64,000 bases of DNA from Bog-473 sp963800725 (lineage in GTDB: Bacteria > Actinomycetota > Acidimicrobiia > Acidimicrobiales > RAAP-2): assembly GCA_963800725.1 (NCBI GenBank), contig CAWDCE010000008.1, positions 62,001-126,000 on the forward strand. The letters run 5' to 3'. A program made the translations under genes and the position numbers. The number at the start of each line of letters is the position of its first letter. The stretch's first letter is position 1. The notes under the pieces are model-generated. The model was not told the origin of the DNA. It made no database searches and saw only the letters and a program-made list of their open reading frames with translations. Shown in pieces: positions 21,812 to 31,432 of the stretch.

Positions 21812-22108
21812 ATGAGTCCGGGCAAGAGCGAGATCGACCGAATCGCCGCGGCGGCTGCCACCTACGGGTGGGATGTGACCGCGCTGGTCGGGTCGGTGAT
21901 GGCGACCCGTGAGTCAGGGCGCATCGGCGAACCATGGGTGGTCATCGCTGCCGCATCTGGTCGTGGCTTCAGGGCTTCGTTATACCGGCCGGGCGATGCG
22001 CTCGACGCCGAAGGCGAAGAACTTGCGGTCGTTTCAGGGAATCCGCGAGAGATCGGGCGACAACTGCGCTCGATCCTCGAAGACCTCGCCGAGGGCACGG
22101 CAGCCTGA
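21812..22108 (+). CDS. Small unknown protein
   Basis: A 98-residue protein, family not recognised. It has an N-terminal helix (SEIDRIAAAAATYGWDVTAL), then a possible sheet (PWVVIAAASGRGFRASLYRP) and a C-terminal helix (REIGRQLRSILEDLAEGTA). Codon use matches the surrounding genes, and it lies 62 bases after the SDR gene on the same strand. No membrane or signal segment is seen. Confidence 0.6.
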   Translation: MSPGKSEIDRIAAAAATYGWDVTALVGSVMATRESGRIGEPWVVIAAASGRGFRASLYRPGDALDAEGEELAVVSGNPREIGRQLRSILEDLAEGTAA

Positions 22109-22594
22109 AGCAGACGGCTGGGCCCGTCGTGGCACGCCGAACCACCTCGCAGCGCGCGCCAAGGCCACCGGGTGCTCTTGGTGACGCAGCCATAGCCGAG
22201 AGGTAGATCCACGCTGAGGTGATCCGTGCCGACTGGTGCAGGGTCGTCGTCGCGTCGTCACGTCGTCGCGTCGTCGCGACGACTGCGTCGGAGCCGATGT
22301 TGCGGGGGCGCACTGCCGTTGCCGCTCTCGATGTGGAGACTTCGGCACAAAAGCAAATGGTCGGTGTGTCAGAAGATGACCGCAATGACGTCCTTCTCCA
22401 TCACGCCGTAATCGGGATCTCCGAGGAACGCTCAAGATTTCACATTCCTGGTCTCATTCGGCCCAAAGAGAAATGAGCGATGCAATGTGGATGAAGCGAT
22501 CACGTTTGCGTGAGGCGGTCACCGTAAATGGCGCAGCGGTCGTGCTCCCTCGACCGCGTCGACGCAGAAAGGGTCGCACTCTCGGGCACGTCGA
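22109..22594. other. Intergenic interval with a CGTCGT-rich patch
   Basis: About 490 bases without a confident gene. An 85-codon open frame at 22219-22476 ends PGLIRPKEK but has no good ribosome site and mixed codon use, so I do not call it. ATG 22490 opens a basic stretch (MKRSRLREAV..., PRPRRRRKGRTLGHV) that would run into the discoidin-type gene if a base were added or removed near 22590; this could be its true N-terminus. Confidence 0.4.
22243..22283. repeat. Low-complexity CGTCGT/CGTCGC patch
   Basis: About 40 bases made almost only of GTC and GTCGCGTC units in slightly varied order. It lies in the intergenic interval and includes short self-complementary pieces (CGTCGCGACG). It could be a slippage product; no function is evident. 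Confidence 0.6.
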
Positions 22595-23263
22595 ATGGTT
22601 GGCGCAACCTTGGCGTCGGTGGCCATCGGGACCTCGGTGCTGACCAAGACGGTGCATGCCGCGGCCGCGGTCACTACTCTGCCGTTGACGACGCTGGTGG
22701 CATCGGACCAAGCAGGGATCCAGACACCAATTGGCTTGACCGAGGATCCCGCGGGCGATCTGTTCATCGCCGACGGAGGCGGATTTGTGTCCGTACTCCC
22801 AGGTGCCTACACCACATCACCTTTTGGGGTGTCCGTCGTTGCGGGCAAGCCCACCACACTGGCGACGGGTGCGGCCAAGTTCGCCATCGACAATCAACCG
22901 GTGCAGAACAATGGCAACTCGCACATCGCGGCCACCCTTGCGCAAACCAATCCCTGGTGGCAGGTCGACCTGGGGACCCAGCACTCGCTGAGCGAGATTG
23001 ATGTGGACAACCGCTCGGACTGTTGCGTGTCTCGGCCCACCAACTATTGGGTCTTCGTCTCCAATACCCCGTTCGACACCACATTGTCCGCTCAAGCGCA
23101 GCAGAATGCGCCGGGCGTCACCTATTCGGCGAACAAGCCGGATCAGGCATCCCCGGTGACACGCATCATGTTGCCGGCCGGCGTGACTGGGCGATAGGTC
23201 ATGGTCCAGCAGTTCGGGACGAACATCACGCTGAACCTCGATGCGGTCCGAGCCATCGGATAG
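22595..23263 (+). pseudogene. Secreted discoidin-domain protein, interrupted by an amber codon
   Basis: A hydrophobic start (VGATLASVAIGTSV, then TVHAAAAV) suggests an export signal. The body is a discoidin (F5/8 C)-like domain closely matching the one in the giant protein at 13.7-17.9 kb: NPWWQVDLG, DVDNRSDCCVSRPTNYWVF, VSNTPFDTTLSAQ. A TAG at 23195-23197 follows LPAGVTGR where the relative has ARYLMIQ, so Tyr has become a stop. The frame then continues VMVQQFGTNITLNLDAV to a TAG at 23261-23263, exactly the expected end. The start may lie at ATG 22490 in another frame. It is either a recent pseudogene or a base-call error. Confidence 0.65.
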
Positions 23264-23298
23264 TCCAGCTGCCCGCCCGCCAGCGATTCCCAGACACG

Positions 23299-23338
23299 GC
23301 GGGGCCGTGGGGGGCCGATCGTTTCCCGACGGCCCCGC
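23299..23338. terminator. Strong hairpin between convergent genes
   Basis: GCGGGGCCGT at 23299-23308 pairs perfectly with ACGGCCCCGC at 23329-23338 (10 bp), and GGG/CCC inside the 20-base loop can extend the stem. It lies between the ends of the discoidin-type gene and menE, which converge. No T tract, as is common for actinobacterial terminators. Confidence 0.6.
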
Positions 23339-23385
23339 ATAGTGCGGTGTCGCAACTTGGCCGATCCGGTGGCTTTGTGTGAGCG

Positions 23386-24531
23386 TCAGCGCAGCTGGTG
23401 GCGTCGGAGCTTTCCCGAGGCGGTGCGGGGAAGCTGATTCACCATCTCGAATTCCTTGGGAGCTGCCCACGGGGGGAGTGTCGTCTTGACCAGGTCCACA
23501 AGTTCGGAGGTGTCGAGGGGCAGGTTCTCGGGAACGATGAAGGCCACGACGCGCTCGCCCCATTCGGGATCGGGGCGCTTCCACACGGCGACCTCCTTGA
23601 CACCCGAGTGCGCGGCCAGCACACGCTCGACCGCATCGGGCCACACCTTCTCACCACCGGTGACGATGACGTCGTGGATGCGACCCCGGACCCCGAGTGT
23701 GCCTTCGTCGGTCACGTAGCCGGCGTCACCGGTCGCGAACCAGGTGCGTGAGCGATCTGGCCCGAAAACGCGTCCGTCTTCGCCGCCCCGGTAGCAGCGC
23801 AGCAACATCGGGCATCGCAAGAGGATCTCTCCGTCACCCGAGCCGTCTTCGAAATGATCGATGGCAATCTCGACGTCGTCGAGCGGATCGCCGTCGTAGA
23901 CGACACCCGAACCGGTCTCGGTCATGCCGTAGGTGGCGACCACGTTGGGCGCGAGCTGATCGGGCGGGCGGGCGCCACCCAAGAGGATGCGTTCGAAAAG
24001 GCTCGGATCGATACGACCCAGTCCCGTCGCCACCAACGAGACGTGGCTGACGGCGCCCGACTCGCCGAGAGCGGTGACCGCGTCGGCGTCAAATCGTGGC
24101 AGCACGGTCACCGGGGTATCGGTGATGAGGGCCCTGGTCACCACACTGAGGCCGCCGATGTGGGCGAGGGGCAAGCAGGCGAGCCAGCAATGTCGAGCGG
24201 GGTCGATCCCGAGGCGCCGACTCGTGGCCCGGGCGCTCGCGGCGATCGCATCGTGGGTCAAGATGGCGGCCCTCGGTTCGGCGGTCGAGCCCGACGTCGC
24301 CACCACCAGCGCATCGCCATCTTCGACCCCGACCCCGTCGCGCAATCGATGCACCGCACCGTCGGATGCGACGAGGCGAGTGGGGCGAAGGGCCGCGAGG
24401 TACGTGGCGCGGGCCTCGGCCGGCAAACGCGGGTCCACGACGGCCGCGGCATCGCCGGTATCCCAGACCGCCCGCAGGGCATCGACGAAGCCGGTTCCCC
24501 CTGGTAGGTCGAGTGCGACGAGTTCTGGCAC
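23386..24531 (-). CDS. menE: o-Succinylbenzoate-CoA ligase (AMP-binding enzyme)
   Basis: A 381-residue acyl-adenylate-forming enzyme. Motifs: ALVVATSGSTAEPRAAILTH (here ATSGSTAEP, the phosphate-binding loop), ATYGMTETGSG (adenine motif), WFATGDAGY (Asp binding ribose), GRIHDVIVTGGEKVWP (hinge) and PRTASGKLRR with the catalytic lysine near the C-terminus. Shortness and the men neighbourhood point to MenE, which activates o-succinylbenzoate to its CoA ester in menaquinone synthesis. It starts with GTG at 24531, divergent from menB with 21 bases between the starts. A generic acyl-CoA synthetase is the alternative but context makes it unlikely. Confidence 0.87.
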   Translation of the reverse strand: MPELVALDLPGGTGFVDALRAVWDTGDAAAVVDPRLPAEARATYLAALRPTRLVASDGAVHRLRDGVGVEDGDALVVATSGSTAEPRAAILTHDAIAASARATSRRLGIDPARHCWLACLPLAHIGGLSVVTRALITDTPVTVLPRFDADAVTALGESGAVSHVSLVATGLGRIDPSLFERILLGGARPPDQLAPNVVATYGMTETGSGVVYDGDPLDDVEIAIDHFEDGSGDGEILLRCPMLLRCYRGGEDGRVFGPDRSRTWFATGDAGYVTDEGTLGVRGRIHDVIVTGGEKVWPDAVERVLAAHSGVKEVAVWKRPDPEWGERVVAFIVPENLPLDTSELVDLVKTTLPPWAAPKEFEMVNQLPRTASGKLRRHQLR

Positions 24532-24552
24532 TGGCGGTTAGCGTAGGCGCCC

Positions 24553-25443
24553 GTGCATACCGTCGTTACCGGAAGTCCCCATGACCCACTCGATGACCTT
24601 CGATCGCTGCCTGCCCCGACGTGGGAACGAATCGGCACGTTCAACGACATCCGCTACGAGGTAGCCGAAGGGATCGCCAAGTTGACGATCTGCCGGCCCG
24701 AGCGGCGCAACGCATTTCGCCCCCAGACGCTCTTCGAGCTGACCGAGGCCTTCACCTTGGCCCGGGACAACCCCGACGTCGGCGTCATCATCTTGTGCGG
24801 CGAAGGTCCCGATGCTTTTTGTTCGGGTGGCGATCAAAAGATCCGGGGCGACGACGGGTATATCGGCGATGACGAGGTTGGCGAACGGGGCATCGGTCGC
24901 CTCAACGTGCTCGACCTGCAGATCCTCATGCGCCGCATTCCCAAACCCATCATTGCCATGGTCGCGGGCTACGCCATTGGCGGCGGGCACATCTTGCACC
25001 TGGTCTGTGATCTCTCGATCGCCGCGGACAACGCGCGCTTCGGGCAGACCGGCCCCAAGGTCGGCAGTTTCGACGGCGGATACGGCTCGTCGCTCTTGGC
25101 GCGAACCATCGGGCTCAAGCGGGCGAAGGAGGTCTGGTTTCTCTGCCGCCAATACGACGCGGCCCAGGCACTCGACTGGGGCCTCGTCAACACCGTGGTG
25201 CCCCTCGACGACCTCGAAGCAGAAACGGTGGCCTGGTGCCGCCAGATCCTTACGCTCTCACCCATCGCGCTGCGGATGATCAAGGCCGGCATGAACGCGG
25301 CCGACGATGGCCTGGCCGGTGTGCAGCAGCTGGCGGGCGACGCCACGATGCTCTTCTACATGACCGAAGAGGGACAAGAAGGCAGGAATGCCTTTGTCGA
25401 GCACCGCAATCCGGACTTTTCTCGCTTTCCCCGTCGCCCATGA
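24553..25443 (+). CDS. menB: 1,4-Dihydroxy-2-naphthoyl-CoA synthase
   Basis: MenB closes the second ring of the naphthoquinone from o-succinylbenzoyl-CoA. The 296-residue protein has the crotonase fold: RPERRNAFRP, DAFCSGGDQKIRG (the GGDQ signature of MenB), AGYAIGGGHILHLVCD (oxyanion hole) and FGQTGPKVGSFDGGYGSSLL. The C-terminal FVEHRNPDFSRFPR is characteristic of MenB rather than of general enoyl-CoA hydratases. Start GTG 24553. Its stop overlaps the menA start by ATGA, so the two are translationally coupled. Confidence 0.95.
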   Translation: MHTVVTGSPHDPLDDLRSLPAPTWERIGTFNDIRYEVAEGIAKLTICRPERRNAFRPQTLFELTEAFTLARDNPDVGVIILCGEGPDAFCSGGDQKIRGDDGYIGDDEVGERGIGRLNVLDLQILMRRIPKPIIAMVAGYAIGGGHILHLVCDLSIAADNARFGQTGPKVGSFDGGYGSSLLARTIGLKRAKEVWFLCRQYDAAQALDWGLVNTVVPLDDLEAETVAWCRQILTLSPIALRMIKAGMNAADDGLAGVQQLAGDATMLFYMTEEGQEGRNAFVEHRNPDFSRFPRRP

Positions 25444-26429
25444 ACCCATCGTGGCGGCTCTGGGTCAGCGGTGCGCGCCCGCGCACCTTTCCCGCCGCCA
25501 TCGTCCCGGTCGCGGTGGGCACCGCCGTCGGCTACGAACAAGGTGGTCGACTGGTCCTGACCGTGACCCCGGGCCACGCGGGCACGCACGCCTCGGTCAG
25601 CGGCACTTTGGTGCACCACCTCAGCGTGGGTCACGCCCTGGCGGCTCTGGTCGTCGCCTTGTTCATACAGATCGGCACGAACTATGTGAACGACTATGCC
25701 GACGGCGTACGCGGGACGGACAAGGAGCGAGTGGGCCCGGTTCGGTTGGTGGCGGGGGGTCTCGCCACAGTGGGGCAGGTCAAGCGGGCGGCGCTCATCT
25801 CCTACGGCATCGCGGCATTGGCCGGCCTCTATCTGGCGGCCACGGTCAGTTGGTGGTTGATCCCCCTCGGGGCGGTCTGTGGGGTGGCCGGATGGGCCTA
25901 TACCGGTGGGCCCAAACCGTACGGCTACCTCGGACTCGGCGAGGTGTTCGTCTTCGTCTTCTTTGGATTGGTGGCCACCGCCGGGTCGGCCTACGTCCAA
26001 CATGCCCCCTTCGCCTTGGTCAGTGGGACGACGCTCTACACCTTCCACTACGACTGGGCCTACCCGCTGTGGGCGGGCATCCCGGTGGGCCTGCTTGCGG
26101 TCGCCCTTCTCGAAGCCAACAACATCCGCGACATCGAGACCGACACGGTGGCGGGCAAACAGACGTTGGCCGTGCGGCTGGGGCGTCGGCGCGTCGGCCA
26201 TCTCTATGTGGCGATACTCGTCGGGGCCGCGGTGGCCATTGGGGTCCTGCACCGATGGAACCCATGGGCGCTGCTCGGCTTGTTGGCCTTTCCACTGGCG
26301 ATCTATCCGGTGCGTCTCGCGCAGAGTCAGCGCTCAGGGCGAAAGCTCTTGCCCCTCTTGGGGGCCACCGCCCGTCTCCAGATCGCAATGGGCATCGCCC
26401 TCACGCTCGGGATTGTGGTGGGCTCATGA
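25440..26429 (+). CDS. menA: 1,4-Dihydroxy-2-naphthoate polyprenyltransferase
   Basis: A 329-residue UbiA-family membrane prenyltransferase that attaches the isoprenoid tail to dihydroxynaphthoate. Eight or so membrane segments are visible. The two aspartate-rich, Mg-diphosphate-binding motifs are NDYADGVRGTD (about residues 84-94) and NNIRDIETD (about 227-235). ARPRTFPAAIVPVAVG at the start is typical of MenA. It overlaps menB at the front by ATGA and runs 29 bases into the 3' end of the convergent menH gene. Confidence 0.94.
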   Translation: MNPSWRLWVSGARPRTFPAAIVPVAVGTAVGYEQGGRLVLTVTPGHAGTHASVSGTLVHHLSVGHALAALVVALFIQIGTNYVNDYADGVRGTDKERVGPVRLVAGGLATVGQVKRAALISYGIAALAGLYLAATVSWWLIPLGAVCGVAGWAYTGGPKPYGYLGLGEVFVFVFFGLVATAGSAYVQHAPFALVSGTTLYTFHYDWAYPLWAGIPVGLLAVALLEANNIRDIETDTVAGKQTLAVRLGRRRVGHLYVAILVGAAVAIGVLHRWNPWALLGLLAFPLAIYPVRLAQSQRSGRKLLPLLGATARLQIAMGIALTLGIVVGS

Positions 26430-27192
26430 AGAACGACAACCAGTGAGCGATCACGGCGGCGGTCGTGGTGGGTTGCGCGAGATGTACGGCGTGGCCGCCG
26501 CCGGGGACCAACGTGGCGACGCAACGGGGCATGTCGCGGGCCAGGCGCAGGGCGTGGGCCGCGAAGCGGTTGTCATCGGTGCCGGCCAGCGCCAAGGTGG
26601 GCACCGAAACGGCCTCCAGCGCACCCCACAGCGGGTTCTGGGTCCCGGTGCCGCACAAACGCAGGCTCGAGGCCAGGCCCGCTGCGGTGTTGCGGCGTCG
26701 TTGGGCCACGTCGGCCGCACCACCCAGACGGGAGAACATCGGTCCGCTGAGCCAGCGGTCGAGAAATCCCTCGACGTCGCCGCTGCGCTCGAGCGTGTCC
26801 GCCATGACTTCGTCGGCGGCGCGCCGGGCGGCTCGCGCACTCGGGTCCTCGATGCCCCCGGTGGCCCCGATGACCACCAGCGCGGCCAGTGCGCTGGGCT
26901 CGGGGGCGGTGGCCACATGCAGGGCGACCCGGGCGCCGAGCGAGTACCCGAACAACGCGAACGGCTCGTCGCCAAGACGTTCGTTCACCGCAGCGCGGAC
27001 GAGGGCGGCCGTGCCCACCAGATCCGTTCTGACCGCAGCGGCGTCACCGTGGCCGGGCAGATCGAGCGCGATCAAGGTGAAGTCTTTCTCCATCTCATCG
27101 GCGAACGGGCCGAACAGGCGACCCGTTTGGGTGAAGCCGTGCAGCAACACCAGCGCGGGACCCGATCCACGAACCTCGGTGGTGAGCGACAC
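26401..27192 (-). CDS. menH: Alpha/beta hydrolase, probable SHCHC synthase
   Basis: The 263-residue protein has an alpha/beta-hydrolase fold with VLLHGFTQTG (oxyanion loop), FGYSLGAR (nucleophile serine), AGTDDNRF (aspartate) and GGGHAVHL (histidine). MenH removes pyruvate from SEPHCHC to make SHCHC. The GYSLGARVAL sequence is close to MenH, and the gene is framed by menA and menD. Start is GTG 27192; only two bases separate it from the menD ATG on the other strand, so each gene's leader lies inside the other. A different hydrolase cannot be fully ruled out. Confidence 0.82.
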   Translation of the reverse strand: MSLTTEVRGSGPALVLLHGFTQTGRLFGPFADEMEKDFTLIALDLPGHGDAAAVRTDLVGTAALVRAAVNERLGDEPFALFGYSLGARVALHVATAPEPSALAALVVIGATGGIEDPSARAARRAADEVMADTLERSGDVEGFLDRWLSGPMFSRLGGAADVAQRRRNTAAGLASSLRLCGTGTQNPLWGALEAVSVPTLALAGTDDNRFAAHALRLARDMPRCVATLVPGGGHAVHLAQPTTTAAVIAHWLSFFMSPPQSRA

Positions 27193-27194
27193 TG

Positions 27195-28847
27195 ATGACG
27201 AGCGTAGCGGCCACCTTCTGCGCCACGTTGGTCGACGAGTGGGTGCGAGCAGGGGTCACCGACGCCGTGGTGTGTCCCGGTTCGCGCTCCACCCCGTTGG
27301 CCTTGGCCTTGGCGGCACGGCCAGAACTGTCGCTCCACGTCAAGCTCGATGAGCGAAGTGCGGTGTTTTTCGCCGTTGGGTGCTCGTTGGAATCCGAGAT
27401 GCCGACAGTGATCTGCACCACCAGTGGCACCGCTGCGGCCGAGTTGCATGCGGGGGTGGTCGAGGCGCACCAGTCCAAGGTGCCACTGATCGTGTGCACC
27501 GCTGATCGGCCTATCGAACTCCATCACGTCGGCGCTTCTCAAACGATCGACCAAGAGGGACTCTTCACGACGGCCACCCGTTGGGCGGTGTCGCCCGGGG
27601 TCCCCGACGCAGCAACGTCGTCGACCTGGCGACCGCTCGGGGCCCGCGCGTTCGCCGAAGCGGTCGCTGGCCCCTACGGAGCGGGCCCGGTCCATCTCAA
27701 TTTGGCCTTTCGTGAACCACTCCTCGGCGAGCCCGCCGACCTGCCTGACCGGGCCGCTGCAATCCTGGTTCGACCCCGACCCGCTGACCAGGCCCTGGCC
27801 GAGCCGCTTGGCGGGCGTGGTGTGCTCATCGCTGGCGGCGGTGCGGGCGCCGCCAGGGACACCGGGCAGCTGGCCGAACTGGCCCGCGTGCTTCGGTGGC
27901 CTTTGCTCGCCGATCCGCGCTCGGGGCGCGGACCGAGGGGACCATCGCCGCCGCCGATGCCATCGTACGCACCGAACCCACCACCGCCGAGGTTGTGGTG
28001 CTGCTCGGCGCTCCGTGGCTCTCAAAGGAGCTGGCTGCGTACGTCGGCCGGTGCGCCGCGGCCGGGGCGCGGGTCATCGCCGTCGATCCGTGGTGGCAAT
28101 GGGCCGATCCCGATCATGTGGTCAGCGAGATCTACGCCAGCGATGCCGATGCCTGGGTGGCCGGCGCGCTGGTGGGCGCCACGTCCACCGATGCGCACTG
28201 GCTTGCGTCGTGGCACGCCATGGAGGCCTCGGCCCAGGCGGCCATCGACGTGACCCTCGGGAGCGAGTTGAGCGAGCCGTTCGTGGCGCGCGGGTTGGCC
28301 CGCCACGCCTCCGAAGTCGGGGCCGCCATCTTCGCGTCGGCCTCGATGCCCATGCGCGACCTCGAATGGTACGTGCCCGCCTCGGTGCACCCACCAGTGG
28401 TGCGCGCCAATCGAGGCGCCAACGGTATCGATGGGGTGATCTCAACCGCATTGGGCCTGGCGGCATCGGGGCGTCGCACCTTTGCCTTACTCGGGGATCC
28501 TCGCGTTCCTCCACGATCTGTCGGGTCTGGTGAACGTTGGCGAGGCGCCGTGTACCTTCGTGGTCCTCGACAATGGTGGCGGGGGAATCTTCTCCTTCCT
28601 CCCCCAAGCGGGCGCACTCGACCACGAACGCTTCGAGCTTCTCTTTGGCACCCCGCCTTCTTCGAACGTCGCCGACGCGGCACGGGGCCTGGGTTTGCGC
28701 GTGCACGAACCGGATTCGGCCGATGCCCTGTTGGCCGCCTTCGCCGCACCGGCACCGGCGGTGATCCGCGTCGCGGTGCCCAGCCGGTCGGACAACGCAA
28801 TGTTGCATGCGGCCATTCATGAGGCCGTGGCGCTGTCGATTCGCTGA
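27195..28847 (+). CDS. menD: SEPHCHC synthase (two apparent frameshifts)
   Basis: MenD is the thiamine-diphosphate enzyme joining 2-oxoglutarate and isochorismate. Restored length is 550 residues. The N-terminal domain has VTDAVVCPGSRSTPLALALA, HVKLDERSAVFFAVG (with the glutamate that activates thiamine) and CTTSGTAAAELHAGVVEAH, all MenD hallmarks. The middle continues in a second frame from about 27925, with ANRGANGIDGVISTALGLA and the ThDP motif GD followed by AFLHDLSGLVN and VLDNGGGGIFSFLPQA in a third from about 28497. One base is missing, then one extra. The gene is needed for menaquinone, so the shifts are likely read errors. Confidence 0.9.
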
Positions 28848-28858
28848 ACGCCCGGTGA

Positions 28859-30131
28859 TCAGCGGTAGCGCTCGGCGCTGACCCAGGTCCCGTGGCTCAA
28901 GAAGGGCAGCGAGGCCGGTAGGTGGATCACCGCCTCGGGTCGACCCCGACCAAATGACGACGCGTCGAGCACGTACAGGTCGCTCGCCCCCCGGGCATGG
29001 TCGTCCACCACGAAGAGCAGCCAGCCCTCATCGTCAGCGGCACCGTCGACCGCGGCGAACGAACAACGGTTCACTCGCTTGTTGGTAGGGACCCGGACTC
29101 CACCGGCGGACCTGGTCGCGTCCGAGGTCGAACTGCACCAGTCCCACGGCATCGACTTCGCTGGCTGCATCGTGACCGGTTCCCGGGGCCGCCTCGACCA
29201 ATTCGACGCCGTACGCGTAGCGAAACGGTCGGCCCTCAAGGGTCGGGTCGATGGTCAGGTACTCGACATGGCGTTCATCGATCACGGACTGTTCGACGGC
29301 ACCGGCGTCGATGGTCCAGCGTTCCAAGGTGCCCAGACCGCCGCCGATGCGGCTGCGTCCGATACCGGCCGGACCGACCACCGGTGCGCTGAGGTCGAAC
29401 GGCTGTCCGGACTCGGGCACGGGGTAGCGCACCACGTAGAGGACAACGGAGCCCGCATCGCGGCCGGCGGGGCCATCGGCGGCACCGACGAAGTGGGTCA
29501 CCAACGCCGGGTCCACCCCGTGCCAGCGCACGTCGGTGCCATCGCCGTCGCGACGCACGGTCGCAATCCAGCTCGGTGCGCCCGGGGTGAACCGATAGGG
29601 AACGGCCACGTCGGCGTCGGCCAGGTCATCACCGAGCTCGGTCGGTGATTCGAAGAAGATGAGCTGTTGGTCGGTGACCCCAATGTCGTGTTGCCAACTC
29701 GCCCGCTCGAGGCTGACTTCGAGATAGTGCGTCAGGGCACCGGTGCCATCCCATTCGCCGACCCGCAGGGCGGGCGACTCGGTCTCCGCGCCCGGGGCCA
29801 CCGAAAAGAGCACCCGAGCACCGGTGTCGGGGTCCCGGTGGACATGCGAGGCAATCGGCGGGCTCAGGGCCGCGCCGTCGAAAGTCTCTGGCCCAAGGAA
29901 ACGGCTGAAGCGTTCGGGGAGGCCCGATTCGGCCAGGGCCAAGAGTGAACCCGCGTGCCAAAAGACATTGGCATCCGATTGTGCGGGGCAAGTGAGATAC
30001 GACACGGCTGTACCGTCACGCAGCTCGATGGCGTGGAGCGCCCCCGGCGATTCTGTCCCCGGACCAACCCGTACGAAGGTCCCCGCCAGGTCGGGGGGCA
30101 ACACGCCGTCGATCGGCAACGGCGGGTCCAT
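28859..30131 (-). CDS. Carotenoid oxygenase family protein (one apparent frameshift)
   Basis: A non-haem iron dioxygenase of the RPE65/carotenoid-cleavage family, 423 residues after correction. The N-terminus (GVLPPDLAGTFVRVGPG) is the family start. Candidate iron-ligand histidines are in SHVHRDPDTG, WQHDIGVTDQQLIFFES, THFVGAAD and the C-terminal LSHGTWVSAERYR. The last 75 or so residues, with EGWLLFVVDDHARGASDLYV, are in another frame; one extra base near 29095 explains it. Such enzymes cut carotenoids or stilbenes; the substrate is unknown. It diverges from tyrS with 38 bases between starts. Confidence 0.87.
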
Positions 30132-30169
30132 GAAACGCCGAGGCTACCTGCGTATGGCAAGGTTGAAAC

Positions 30170-31432
30170 ATGGCGACGTTCACCGAGGACCTGGCGTTTC
30201 GCGGCCTGATCCATCAGGTGACCGATCCGCGCTCTTGCCCAAGCTCGATCAAGGGGCAATGACCGTCTACATCGGCTTCGACCCGACGGCGGACAGCTTG
30301 CACGTCGGGAGCCTGCTCCAGCTCTGCACGCTGCGCCGGTTCCAGCTGGCCGGGCACCGAGCCATCGCCCTGGCCGGAGGGGGGACCGGGTTGATTGGTG
30401 ACCCCGGCGGCAAGGAGAGCGAGCGGGCCATGGTGACGCCCGAGATCCTGGCCGAATACCTCGAGGGCATCAGGCCCCAGTTGGGCCAGTTCCTCGATCT
30501 TGACCGTGCGCTCGTGCTCGACAACAGCGACTGGCTCGCTTCGTTGAGCACCATTGGGTTCCTGCGTGATGTCGGCAAACACTTCACCGTCAATCAGATG
30601 GTGGCGAAGGACTCGGTGAGGTCGCGCTTCGAGCGGCCGGACCAGGGCATCTCGTACACCGAGTTCTCCTACATGTTGTTGCAGGCCTACGACTTCTTGC
30701 GCCTGCACGTCGACCACGGCTGTGACCTCCAGATCGGCGGGAGCGACCAGTGGGGCAATATCACCATGGGTATCGAACTGGTCCGCAAAGTGTGTCGCGA
30801 CGAGGTCTGGGGCCTGACGACCCCCTTGGTGCTCAAGGCCGACGGGACCAAGTTCGGCAAGACCGAGACCGGCACCGTGTGGCTCGACGCGAAACGCACG
30901 AGCCCATATGCGATGTACCAGTTCTTGTTCAACTCACCCGATGAGATGGTCGGGGCCTACTTGCGGTACTTCACCTTTCTCACCCACGCGGAAATCGCCG
31001 CGCTCGACGCCGAGACGGCCGAGCATCCCGAGCGCCGGGAAGCCCAGCGCGGCTGGCCCGCTGCGTGGTCGAGTTGGTCCACGGCCGGCCAGCGGTGACC
31101 GCGGCCGAGGAGGCTGCTGCAGCCCTCTTCGGTGAGGAGATCGTGGCCCTGAGCGAGGACATGCTCCTTGCCGTGACCCACGACGCGCCGACGACGCAGA
31201 TCCCCGCTCGGCCATCATTGAGGGCCTGCCGTTGGTCGGGGCACTGATCAGCGCCGAGCTGGTCGCATCCAAAGGCGAGGCACGCCGGACCATCGAGGGC
31301 GGCGGGGCCTATGTGAACAACCAACGCCAGAGCGACACGGCGCGGATCTTGACCCGAAGTGACCTCCTCCACGACGCGTACGTCGTGTTGCGCAAGGGCC
31401 GGCGCGAGGTGCACGTCCTGCGCGCCGTATGA
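30170..31432 (+). CDS. tyrS: Tyrosyl-tRNA synthetase (three apparent frameshifts)
   Basis: TyrS charges tRNA-Tyr. N-terminus MATFTEDLAFRGLIHQVTD is in one frame; TVYIGFDPTADSLHVGSLLQ (HIGH-like HVGS), IGGSDQWGNITMG and KADGTKFGKTETG (KMSKS-like KFGKT) in the second; RCVVELVHGRPAVTAAEEAA in the third; and the S4-like tail AELVASKGEARRTIEGGG in the fourth. Missing bases near 30230, 31050 and 31205 account for all three shifts. Restored length is 421 residues, exactly typical. ATG 30170 is the start. Being essential, it is taken as functional. The stop overlaps the next start by ATGA. Confidence 0.92.

Noticed and set aside
22219..22476. 85-codon open frame in the intergenic interval
   Set aside because: No ribosome site, no motif and uneven codon use; kept only as a note.
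30132..30169. Possible T-box or other leader upstream of tyrS
   Set aside because: Only 38 bases separate tyrS from the divergent gene and no T-box core was seen.
29743..30240. Upstream part of the open frame that holds most of tyrS
   Set aside because: It lies antisense to the carotenoid oxygenase and has no TyrS homology; the true N-terminus is at ATG 30170 in another frame.
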